Shown piece by piece: positions 13,801 to 23,080 of a stretch of DNA of 64,000 nucleotides. The first letter of the stretch is position 1; every line of letters starts with the position of its first letter. A program made the translations under genes and the position numbers. The stretch comes from Pithys albifrons albifrons (taxonomy: Eukaryota > Chordata > Aves > Passeriformes > Thamnophilidae), in the NCBI RefSeq assembly GCF_047495875.1, contig NC_092465.1:4798160-4862159 (forward strand), read 5' to 3'. The notes under the pieces were generated by a model. The model made no database searches. It worked only from the letters and a program-made list of their open reading frames with translations, and was not told where the DNA came from.

Positions 13801-15240
13801 GGAAAGGAAGTAGACTTTTGAGTGACCCACAAAACCAGCCACCTCCAAGTGAGCAGAAGTCTCTCCTGAGAGGGAAGGTAAACAGCAAATGACCTGGACT
13901 TCAAACAAGGAGAGTCAAAGTCATTCTATGGGAATAGTCACTCTTCAGTTTCAGGACAGGGATTAAATTTAAGGTACAGAGCCATGTTATTCTCATTTGT
14001 GTGCTTGCACTGATTTACCTACTTCTGCCATCAGGAAGTGATGAATGTGATCTTTGTTTAGAGGTTGAATTTGGCTTTTTCCACAGCATCATTTACTGCA
14101 TTTTCTCATTTCCAGCTCCCCTTCTCCTCCATGTAGCAATTTCTGAGCTTCATTGTTATTCCATCTACTGACATGAAAGAGTAAATGCTGTGATTCCCTA
14201 ACAGCATTAGCCAAATAAATCTGGGGAATTAACCCCTCAGAGGGTTTCTGTTCCATTGTGAAGCAGTTCTAACACGTTTCTCGATGACTGCGTCTCTTGA
14301 ACTTTTTTTTATATATCTATCAAGGCTGCCTTTTTTTGTCAGTACTTTCCTTTGCCCCTTCTGCCACCTTCCTTTTTCATGCTCTATAAGTGCATTTATA
14401 CAGACATAAGATGTTCCAAAGTTAGATGGGTATGTGACAAGGAGGTATTTGACCCCTCCCTTAATGTCATATGTGTGGAGTTTCATTAGCTACAAAGCAC
14501 AATGTTTACTGTAACATTGGCAAGCAGGTAAAAGGAAAATATATTTGTGTCCTTACAAAGATGAGTGGAAGGCAGCTATAAAAGAGAGATATTAACATAA
14601 GCTTAAAAATTCTACTTTTTAGATATGCCTCATAATTAACTTGATTTCTTTATTTATAATACGAGTTATGAATTTATATAAATTCTTTTATTTTGAGAAC
14701 TATATAATTTCAAATTACAATATGCTTCTGAAGATTCTATCCCTATAAGAATTTAAATTCTTTGTTAATTCTGTTGAAAAAGTAACTATTCTGCTTCTTT
14801 AAATATATCCATGAGAGAAAATAATACTTCAATTAAAGTATCCAGATTTAAATAAGTTATATTGAGTTAAATGAAGCCTTAACTCTACTAAACACAGACA
14901 GCTTTCAAAAAATAAATTATCATTTAAATAGTGACTGGCATTAAATTTATGTCAACTACTGTAATGTACCTTTGTGATCTCTGTCTTGGTAGGGAGGAGG
15001 GGAACATTGTTTAGTTTTAAGATTTTAGGCTCCTTTTCCCCAGGAATGAAAGATTTTTGGGCTTATGCCTGGTTTAAAACGATGATTTGAGCAATAGCCT
15101 ATGGGGGGCACTCAAGGACTGCAAACAGATCCCGCTCTTCCCAAACTTGTCAGATTGTGCTGCGCTGGGATGGGGCAGACCCTGGGGCACATTTCCACAT
15201 TACCTTTTATATAAAGAACAAAAGTGAGTAAAATAAACTT
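7895..15240. other. Upstream flank with a GC-richer stretch at 8.8-10.3 kb
   Basis: Mostly AT-rich sequence with no recognised gene. About 8800-10340 is richer in GC and carries the two longest non-repetitive frames of the flank, both minus strand (9549-9085 and 10151-9651), plus a C-rich run at 9686-9711 (ACCCCCACCCCCCACCCC type). Neither frame shows a recognisable domain, and the composition looks like translated non-coding DNA. A short tRNA-like remnant is at 10581-10613. Confidence 0.45.
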
Positions 15241-15790
15241 TTTTAACCCTTTTTTTTTGTCCCAGCCTTACCATTCCCCGATGAAGACAAAGTGATATTA
15301 AAAGGAGCATTTAAATGGCATTCAGAGCCTGATTATGCTAAAAGCGTAAAAGCACCGCTCAGACTGTGGAGCTTGTCTGCATTTTTAAATTCTAAACAAG
15401 GTACCACGTACATGATGTTTCAATGGCAGAGACAATTATTCGCCTACTGAGTTTTTTGAGCTTGTTTTAAACTTTAATGACATTCACGTGCTCTGTTCTT
15501 GGCTTTATGGGGTGAAACAATTATTTATGCGAATTGTTATGATATTTTTTTATTTGTTTTCTGCCACGAAGGAAAATTTTGCCTACTGTTGTAGTGGTGG
15601 CTGTTTGCCACAGCAGTCATTTGGACCGCTACTGTAAAGCCTTTATCTGATGGCAAAAATCTTGTACCAGATGTTCTTTTATTTGATCTGTTTTATGATT
15701 AATCAGATTTAGCTCAAAACCAGAATGAAAATCCTGCTATGGCACCTGGCTGCCATTGCATAATAATTTGCTTTGAAGTAGGAGGGAAGG
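15241..15790. promoter_or_regulatory. Candidate conserved non-coding element
   Basis: A block of about 550 bp that looks constrained: retained CpGs in AT-rich DNA, homeodomain-type cores (TTATTTATGCGAATTGTTAT near 15520, TTATGATTAATCAGATTT near 15690), a CACGTG E-box at 15485-15490, and no simple repeats. There are no long open frames. This is a judgement of texture, not an alignment. Confidence 0.35.
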
Positions 15791-18700
15791 CTCGTTTAGT
15801 CTTTTAAATGCTGTGGTTCAGACCCATAAGTTTTCATTCTGATAGATTTTGGAGGAAGGGACTGTAAAAGTGAACATAATAGCTGTCAGTAGGATAATTT
15901 TCCAAACATCTTAAACTGGTAAATACTACTGATTTTTCCTAAAGGAACTGCTAAAGGAAGTTTGGATAGTAAACAGTTCTGCACACAAGCTCTCACGCCT
16001 GTCAAGGCAGCACTGATGCCTTTCCAGCAAGGCTGGGATGGTGTCTGAGATGATGCAGCACCATCCATGGGGCTACACCCCATCTAAGTAATAAAATTCT
16101 ACTTTGTAGAATAAAAATGTGCCAGGAAAAAAGTGTCTGTACAGGCTTCTTCAGTAATATCTATGTCTAAAGTTTTTCAAGAAGGGGAAATTTTAGGAGT
16201 TTATAAAACTGATGAATCAAGCATTGTGGAGGTATATTTGGGATGAAATGGAAGCATTTCCCTTGGGAAAACCATCTAAAATATAAATGTGAAGTGGCAT
16301 CACTGCTTTGCTCCAAACTAAGATATTATTGGCATGTGGAGCTGCTATACAACAGCAGCAACTGTACTTTATTAATAATAAATGAATCTATTACAATTGA
16401 TTTTATTGTTGTAAAGAGAAATGATTTATGTATTTCTGTGGCATGCCAAAAAACCATGGGCTTCCCAGGTTTGCCACTACAGGCACACCTATTTGCATGG
16501 TGTACCATCTTTTCCTCATGAACTTCTGCACAGCTGAATACACCAATGGTGAATACACCACTGATAAATATCATAACAGGACCATTTACAATACTTATTA
16601 AGTATCTCTGATTTCAGCACTGCTGGGTCTAAGTCTTAAAAGCCCCTTGTTTTTTACATATTACTTCTGGGCTTCTGGCAAATGGCAAATATATGCTGCT
16701 TGAGAGCAGTAAAACATGGAAACCTAATAGGAGATTGTGGGAACGGATAATGACTTGTGTTCAATGACATTATGCATTATTAGTATTTTAATCATTTGCT
16801 ATCACTGAGAAAGATCCCACCAGGTTATTCCTGATACAGCGTTTAGGAAATAAAAGGGGTAGGTAAAGCTTTACACTTTACTTCGCAGCACTTACAAGAT
16901 GAAATTGAAAATTTCATAAATAAGTTGCATTGAGATCTAATAAAAAAAGAAGATGAGCTCTCTCCTTAGGCAATTTTCATGTAGGTTTCTGAATAGGTAC
17001 TGTGTGAATGCTATAAACTATGGAATTAATCAAAAGTTATTAATGGTAGGACTAGTTTCCTCTGCCACCCCTTGGAAGTACTGTAGAGGCACTTAGCTGT
17101 CCAAATCTCAATCATTTCAGTAACTGGACCTTCAGGACTAATGATGTAGAATAAATTCATAATTACCTTTAAGGATGTGCTCATGGGTATTTGTCAGATG
17201 AACTCAAGGTGACCACTGTCTTGGAAAATGACATTTTATTAAGCAAAGGTAATTTTATTATGGTTCTCAAAGCTATGGAGTATATTCGTTTTGGGATAAA
17301 CTGGAGAAAGAAGTACTTTGAACTGGCTAATATGCCCCATGGTCTGGACAAAAATTTTGCCATGGGAGTTTGAAACAGATTGAATCAGATATTTTTATCT
17401 CTTTTTATCTACTTTCATAATTTTTCTGAGCATTGACCATAAATATTATTTTTTAGACGAGGAGTTTCTACTCCATTCTTGGAAATAAATTTTATCTGTC
17501 CCTGCATGGGGGTGCAGCACGTCTGAGTACAGCAGGATGGGAGGTAAGGAAGGGAGGTAATTTATGAGGTAATAAAATAATTTGGAAGTTTCTTTTGAAA
17601 GGGATTCTTTTTTTTTCCTCAAAATTGTCCTTTAAGCAGATTTCAAAAGGTGAGGAGTTCTTTTCTGTTCTAATAACTTTTATGAGCCTATTTTTATGAG
17701 AAACAAACCTTCCAATCAGCGTTAAGAATTTCCATTTATGCCTTCACTAAAGCATATCCAGTTAACTGCAAAATGTCACTTGTCCTGAGCAGATGTCTGG
17801 GTATCACAAGCTGGTGTTGAGCTGCCCTTTAGGAGACTTGCGTCAGTTCATTGCACCTCACCTGAACCAGCGTATGGTCAGTCCAGCATCACTTTTCAAG
17901 CATTTTGCAAGAAAAATAATGTAACATAATGTCTTTAGGAAGACAGAAATTAGAACAGATCAAGGTCATGGTTTCCAGGTGTAGGAATTCAGGTTTTACT
18001 TGCCCCATTTATTGTTGCACTTGTAAGGCAGGTCTTCACACTGATCCATTTTTATGTGGTTTTTAATACCTCCCAGTTTATGTATAAAGCCACACCAAAC
18101 CACCTTGGATGCCAGGCAGCAATTTCCATCCATGACACTTGGTATGCAAATATGCACATTAAAGCTCACACACGGACAACTTTTCCTGCAGCTGTTGAAG
18201 ATGCACATTCAGAAAGTCTTTAATAATGAAACCACCGTTGCACTGCAGTAATGAAAAACTCCCTTAAGGATGTTTTCTCCAGCAGGGACAGCATGTGATG
18301 CAAACCCCTGAATTCAGAAAGGGTGTATGGTTTTGTTCTTTTTTTAAATCTTTGGTCTTTATTCCCTTCTCTATCCTCTCAAATACTTTTTCCCTTCTTT
18401 CTCCTCCTGTGTCAGCTGCTGCCTGGCAACTTTTCTGTGTGGTGGGACAGGGCAGGGCACCCGACTGCCTTTGGACTGGCTGCCAGCACCATTCCCTAGC
18501 AACCCAGCTGGGCACTTGTGATGCTTCCCAAAGGGCTGTACACATCAGCAGCAGCCTTCACACCTACTGTCCCTGTCACATCAGGCAGTGGGGGACCCAT
18601 CAATGTGACCACCCCAACCTACACACCTACTCGAAGGCCATGGCTGATATATAATAAATAGCACCACAACCCTGTTTTGAGTGATGCAATCAAGGCAGTT

Positions 18701-19719
18701 TCAGAGTGAGTAACACCAGAATTACCCTTTGCTGATAATTAATATTCCTGTGTTGTGTTATACCAGTCAGTACAAATGATTGGTTTTACTTCGTTTAATT
18801 TATCTCAATAAGAGATTTCATAATATTCTATAGCTTGATGAATTAATTTATTTAACTTGTCAGAGTTAATAACAGAAGGAAGAAGTTATAAAGTACTGTA
18901 GGAGCAAGCAGATCTCTAGCAGTAGCTTTACCTTTGAATTTACTTCCAACAAATACTTCACTATAGCCTCCTATATAATTATTTTCTTTTTTTCAGCTGT
19001 AGCAAGGAAAGGAGATTCTGCCTCTCTCCTCTGTATCTGCTCTCTGTCCAACTCCCCACTGTTTCTGGTTTGGTTCTTTCAAATGGGACTAACTGAAGAC
19101 TTCAATAAATATTTAACAAACCAGCCTGATTCCTGATCTCTGTATCTGCCACTGGTCCTGCGTCTCAATGTTCAGCCGACATGCAGAAAACTGAACAAAG
19201 TTGTGTGCATGCAAACAACAGCAGGGAGGCTGGACATGCAGAAACTGCTTCCAGCTAAAATCACCATTCCCTTTTTTTTCCTCAAGCCTGAGATTTAGGA
19301 AAAGCATGTCATACAGCAGGTGGTTGCTTACAGCATCTGAATTATAATACATGTATAGATAATGGTTTGGATGCCGGCCACTTCAGCAAACGTTTTTAGG
19401 TTCATTCATAGAATATACACACTAAAACTTCCATACAGTTCTTGGTGCAGCCTTTATTTTTGGTGTGGAAAGGAGGTATGAGAGTGCCAGTTGCTTCTAT
19501 GTATTTTTACTGTGCTGTTGAGGTGTCCCATTCCCTTATATAGAGATGTCCCATCCTTCCATCACTTCACAGCGAGTGATGTTTAACAGAAATGAAACTG
19601 AGGGTAATGATTTATCAAAGGTCAACTTTTATTTGTTCCACAGCTTGTATTTTAAAACCAGCCTTCTATGAGAATTATCACCTCATAGCGTTATCTTAAA
19701 GCAAGTTACACTTTTAGGC
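15791..19719. other. Upstream flank, nothing recognised
   Basis: AT-rich non-coding sequence. Open frames are all short and have no recognisable domain. I see no repeat family. Confidence 0.5.
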
Positions 19720-19935
19720 AGCAATTTGCAAATGATTGCTTACAGGTAATTGCATTTTTAGTCATAATTCTGGCTACATTCTCCATATCGACACTTTATG
19801 TCCCGTAAACAAGGAGGCCATTGACTTTTATTATAAATATTATTTAAATATCTTAATAAATTTATGTGCATATGTGATCGGCAGCATTGAAAGGAAGATC
19901 AATCTATTCTTCAAAGCTACTCATAAATGTTAATG
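19720..19935. promoter_or_regulatory. Candidate conserved non-coding element
   Basis: About 215 bp with closely packed AT-rich factor-like cores (ATTTGCAAATGATTG, AGGTAATTGCATTTTTAG, GTAAACAAGGA forkhead-like, TTATTTAAATATCTTAATAA) and isolated CpGs (ATATCGACA, GATCGGCAGC). No open frame with protein-like composition. This is inference from texture only. Confidence 0.27.
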
Positions 19936-21464
19936 TTTAAAATGGGCTCTAAACGGTACCATATCAGTAAAGGAAATTATTCAAGGAGAGTAGTGAGGAC
20001 TGTTGTTAAATAAGTATTGAATGAGAATGAAAAGGAGCAAATTAGATGGTTGAAAAGCAGAATTTTAGCGGAGGTGCTTTTGTGAGGAGGCACGAAAGGG
20101 CAGCAGGCTAATTAACTGATAATGTTTGGGGGAAAAGCATGACCATTTGTAATCTTGCAGACCTTGAGACTTTTTCAGAAGATTCAAGAAGTCAAGAGGA
20201 AAGAAGACTGGTCTGTAAAGACAGTTCCATATCCCAAGAATTCTAGGACAGCATACTTGCAGTGAATATGTGTGTCTTTATATCATGTGACAGTCCTGGC
20301 ATGTGGGAAATGTCACAGATTTAAGCAGGAGTTCTTCAAAACTTGGATTTCCCTTGTTTTCCTTCACACATTTTCTCACTTGGCTCTAGCATCTGCATGT
20401 TTTCATATTTGAAATGCAAAAGGTTGCTCAAATAAAATCACAGTTAATGCTTAAGAGCCACGTAGGTGGCTCAGAGGGGTTGCAGGAGGACACAGAGCAA
20501 TCTCATCTGTAAACATGATGGAATGATGTTCCAATGTGACATTCAGCATGACTTCATTTTGGTTATAAAAACAGCTGATTTCCAAGACCATGGACACTGC
20601 CAGAGTTTTTCACCTTAATTCAGATCTGTTCTTGTATTAGGAAAAGTTTTCTACTCTGGGGTCCATAATTCTGCTCAGTTATGGCTGTATAAATACTAAT
20701 TGACTGTAGGGGAATTACACAGGCTTTAAAGGCAGTAGCTAAATGCAGAATTTGATCCAACTGGATTTTTCTCTTTGGCTGTAAATTGCTTGCAGTAATA
20801 AAGTGTCCTGCACCCTTCTATGAGTCCTGCCAGCCCCTGACCTCAGAAGTGACCCTGGGACCCAGACTGGACTGTTCAGGTCTTGGGCAGCAAGCTCTTT
20901 CCCCCAGCTTAACAGAATTAATGAAATATTTGACATTTATCCTAGGTTGTGTATTGTTCTGTCCTTCAGCATCACTTGGTCTTTCTGGCCCTGGAAGCCT
21001 CTTGGCTGTACTGCTTCATATAAAAGATATTTAGGTTCTGTGCTGTGGATATAAACATGGAGGGGAAAGAACTGAGGCTTTACCCTTGGAACACGAAGAT
21101 CTCAGCCGTCAATTTTAGTGCCTGGCTGTTTTTGGAGAAAACTAATATCTGAGGACGATGTAAAAGCTTTAGCACCTTTCACCTGTGAAAGGGCCTGTTT
21201 TTTTTTTTTTTAATAAATAAATAAGGGAAGATGTGATAAGCGAGCTCCATTTATGTTATGGGACAATTTCAAGGTAATTCTCTTATGTAAAGTCATAAGA
21301 AGTCAAAGCAGTGACTGCCGTGAGCTCAGACCTACCACAAGACAAGTAAGAACACTTCTACTAGACTGAGCAATCATTGGTGTTTTGAGGTGGCATTGTG
21401 TTACTAAGGTAGCATGATCCCTTCCTTTTACTGCCTTTGAATTAGTTAAGAAAATGCCCCATGC
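19936..21464. other. Proximal 5' flank, nothing recognised
   Basis: AT-rich sequence leading to the CR1 tail. It includes a perfect small inverted repeat at 20455-20472 and a T run followed by TAAA repeats at 21198-21224. No gene seen. Confidence 0.5.
21198..21224 (+). repeat. Poly-T and (TAAA)n simple repeat
   Basis: About 14 Ts directly followed by about three TAAA units. Low-complexity sequence with no assignable function. Confidence 0.9.
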
Positions 21465-21591
21465 AAGGCCAGGTTGGACTGCGCTTGGAGCAACCTGGCC
21501 CAGTGGAAGGTGCAGCTGCTCATGGCAGGTAGGTGGAAGAAGATGATCTTCAAGGTCCCTTGCAACCCAAACCATTCCATGACTCTATGAA
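21465..21591 (+). mobile_element. CR1 LINE 3' tail fragment
   Basis: This is the 3' UTR end of a CR1 element in sense orientation. It contains the diagnostic AGGCCAGGTTGGACT, TGGAGCAACCTGGCC and TCAAGGTCCCTTGCAACCCA and ends with the short CR1 terminal repeats (ATTCCATGACTCTATGA). The copy is about 127 bp, severely 5'-truncated as is usual for CR1, and diverged by point changes. It lies about 65 bp before the CpG island edge. Confidence 0.9.
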
Positions 21592-21904
21592 ACATCATTA
21601 ACCGAAGCCAAGTTTTGTAGAGCAGCTTTGGACATCAACTTTTCATCCACAGCCTGAAGACGCGCGTCCTTTCCCCTCAGCACTGCCATCCCCACAGCTT
21701 TACGTGGCACATGGGCTTGGTGAGGTTTCATTATATTTTTTTTTCTTTTATGCTGACTCACACCCCGCGCCCCCCAAGCCCTCCTGCGAGTTTGCCTTTG
21801 CGAACTTAAAACCAGGTATTTTAAAAGAAAATCCAAGTGAGGCGGGAGGGGTCGAGGGGCGCACCCCGTGAGGTGGCTTCGCGCCTGAGGCCCGCGCGGT
21901 GGAC

Positions 21905-22192
21905 AGCGCAGGGCAGCGCGTGGCTGTGCGGGGCGATGCGTTAAGTGCGTGGCTGTGCGGAGCAGTGCGGAGCAGTGTGGGGCGGTGCGAGGTGGTGCGG
22001 GGCGGTGTAGGGCAGTGCAGGGAGGTGAGGGGGCAGTGTGTGACTGTGCGGGGCAGTGCGGGGCGGTGCCCGAGGCAGTGACGGGGGGTGCGTGGGGCGG
22101 TGTGGGGCAGTGCGGGCGGTGCGCGGAGCAGTGAAGGGCGGTGCGTGGGGCTGTGCGGGGCGGTGCGCGGGGCGGTGCGCGGGGCGGAGCGC
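21905..22192 (+). repeat. GC-rich minisatellite, about 10-bp unit
   Basis: A degenerate tandem array with unit close to GGGGCRGTGC, roughly 28 units over about 290 bp, G-rich on the plus strand and just upstream of exon 1. Units vary (GTGCGGGGCG, GTGTGGGGCG, GTGCGGAGCA), so it is old or recombining. It creates long artefactual open frames rich in Pro, Ala, Thr and His on the minus strand and in Gly, Arg and Val on the plus strand; I do not regard these as genes. Runs of three to five Gs give potential for G-quadruplexes or R-loops. Confidence 0.85.
22181..22190 (+). promoter_or_regulatory. GC box (Sp1/KLF-type)
   Basis: GGGGCGGAGC at the 3' edge of the GC minisatellite, about 165 bp upstream of the ATG. 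Degenerate GGGGCGG-like units in the preceding repeat could also bind Sp1/KLF factors, so this may be the best member of a cluster. Confidence 0.45.
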
Positions 22193-22353
22193 GGCGCTGC
22201 CGGCCGCCGGCGCCCCGCGCTGCCCGCTCGCTGCGTGCGGCGAGCCCAGCCGCGCTCCAAAGTGCCGGCGGTGCCGCGGCTCCTCCCGCACGGGCTCCGC
22301 ACCCCGCGGCCGACAGGCTCGGCTCTTGCCTCTTCTCCCGCCTGCCCGCCGCG

Positions 22354-22435
22354 ATGTCCGCGCTGCTCCTGGCGCTGGCCACGCTCTGGGGATTACCGCC
22401 CGTCGCGGAGGCGCTGGCAGCGGCAGCCCGCGGAG
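22354..22435 (+). CDS. LRP1B: LRP1B exon 1, signal peptide (partial gene)
   Basis: First coding exon, 27 codons plus one base (phase 1), starting MSALLLALATLWGLPPVAEA. Seen: a hydrophobic leucine/alanine core typical of a secretory signal peptide, a G at -3 of the ATG, no earlier in-frame ATG (the frame is closed by TGA at 22132-22134), and a donor GAG|GTAAGG at 22436. Reading on into the intron meets TAA at 22504. Recalled human LRP1B begins MSEFLLALLTLSGLLPIARV; an ungapped comparison over 24 residues gives about 13 identities, which is a lot for a signal peptide. Family knowledge: LRP1B is a giant endocytic type I membrane receptor of the LDL receptor family with LDL class A repeats, EGF-like modules and YWTD propellers; it binds lipoprotein and protease-inhibitor ligands. 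Exon 2 should open with an LDL class A repeat, and none is visible here. Another secreted or membrane protein remains possible because only the signal peptide is present. Confidence 0.72.
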
Positions 22436-22550
22436 GTAAGGCTCGTCCGCGGCGGGGTACGGACCTGCGGGACTTCCCGCCGGTGCTGGCTTCTCCCGGG
22501 GAATAAGTTTTGCTCCCCGGCTCCTTCCGCGGAGCAGGCGCGGCCGCGGA

Positions 22551-22600
22551 GCGCTCCCCTCACCGCGCTCCCCTCACCGGGCTCCCCTCACCGCGCTCCC
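22551..22600 (+). repeat. 14-bp tandem repeat, about 3.5 copies
   Basis: The unit GCGCTCCCCTCACC occurs at 22551-22564 and 22565-22578, with a one-base variant at 22579-22592 and a partial fourth copy after it. It lies in the first 170 bp of intron 1, inside the CpG island, and is C-rich on the plus strand, opposite to the minisatellite upstream of the exon. Confidence 0.8.
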
Positions 22601-23080
22601 TCTCCGCTCTTCGCGAGCGCACTGCCCTCGCTGCCCTCCATCACGTCTGGGCTGCGGGGCGAGCCCTCGGCGGCCGACCACTATATGCGGGATGATGTCC
22701 CGCAGTGATCCGGGATGCCTCGTCGCGCACTGGCCGCGGGATGCGTTCCGCCCGTGTGGGGGAACCTCCGCCGCTGCTGCGGAGCACCCCGGTCCCGACC
22801 GGGGCTTTCCGAGCCGGCCCCGGGGCCGGGCGACGATGGTGCCGCAGGAGCGGCGAGCGCCCTCCGCTTCCCCGAGCGTTCCAAAAGTTCCCTCGTTAAT
22901 TTTCCCCGAGTTGCCGCTCCCTCCGTCCCTGAACTTCGATTTGGGCAGCGGGGCTCGGGGGAGCCGGTGCGGGGGCTCGGGGGTCCCGCAGCCGCGGGGT
23001 GTGCGATCGCAAGAACTTCCAGCTCTGTTCTCGTCAGAAGTCTCTGATCCAAGAGGGTGGCGGTCTTCCCGCCGGTGAGG

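Larger units (their letters stand above)
21655..23080 (+). promoter_or_regulatory. CpG-island promoter of the LRP1B-like gene
   Basis: A sharp rise in GC and CpG content runs from about 21655 to about 23080 in an otherwise AT-rich window, centred on exon 1. I see no clear TATA box at a suitable distance from the ATG. A GC box matching the Sp1/KLF type (GGGGCGGAGC) lies at 22181-22190. The 5' UTR probably starts between that box and the ATG at 22354; the exact start cannot be read from sequence. Boundaries were judged by eye. Confidence 0.8.

Noticed and set aside
21585..22382. Long minus-strand open frames (up to 265 codons) rich in Ala, Pro, Thr and His over the CpG island
   Set aside because: They are produced by the GC minisatellite, which has almost no TA-containing stop triplets. 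Composition is repeat-derived, and the frame opposes the supported exon.
22056..22708. Plus-strand Gly/Arg/Val-rich frames through the minisatellite and exon 1, up to 206 codons
   Set aside because: Also low-complexity shadows of the repeat. Only the frame with the ATG at 22354 gives a sensible signal peptide followed by a splice donor.
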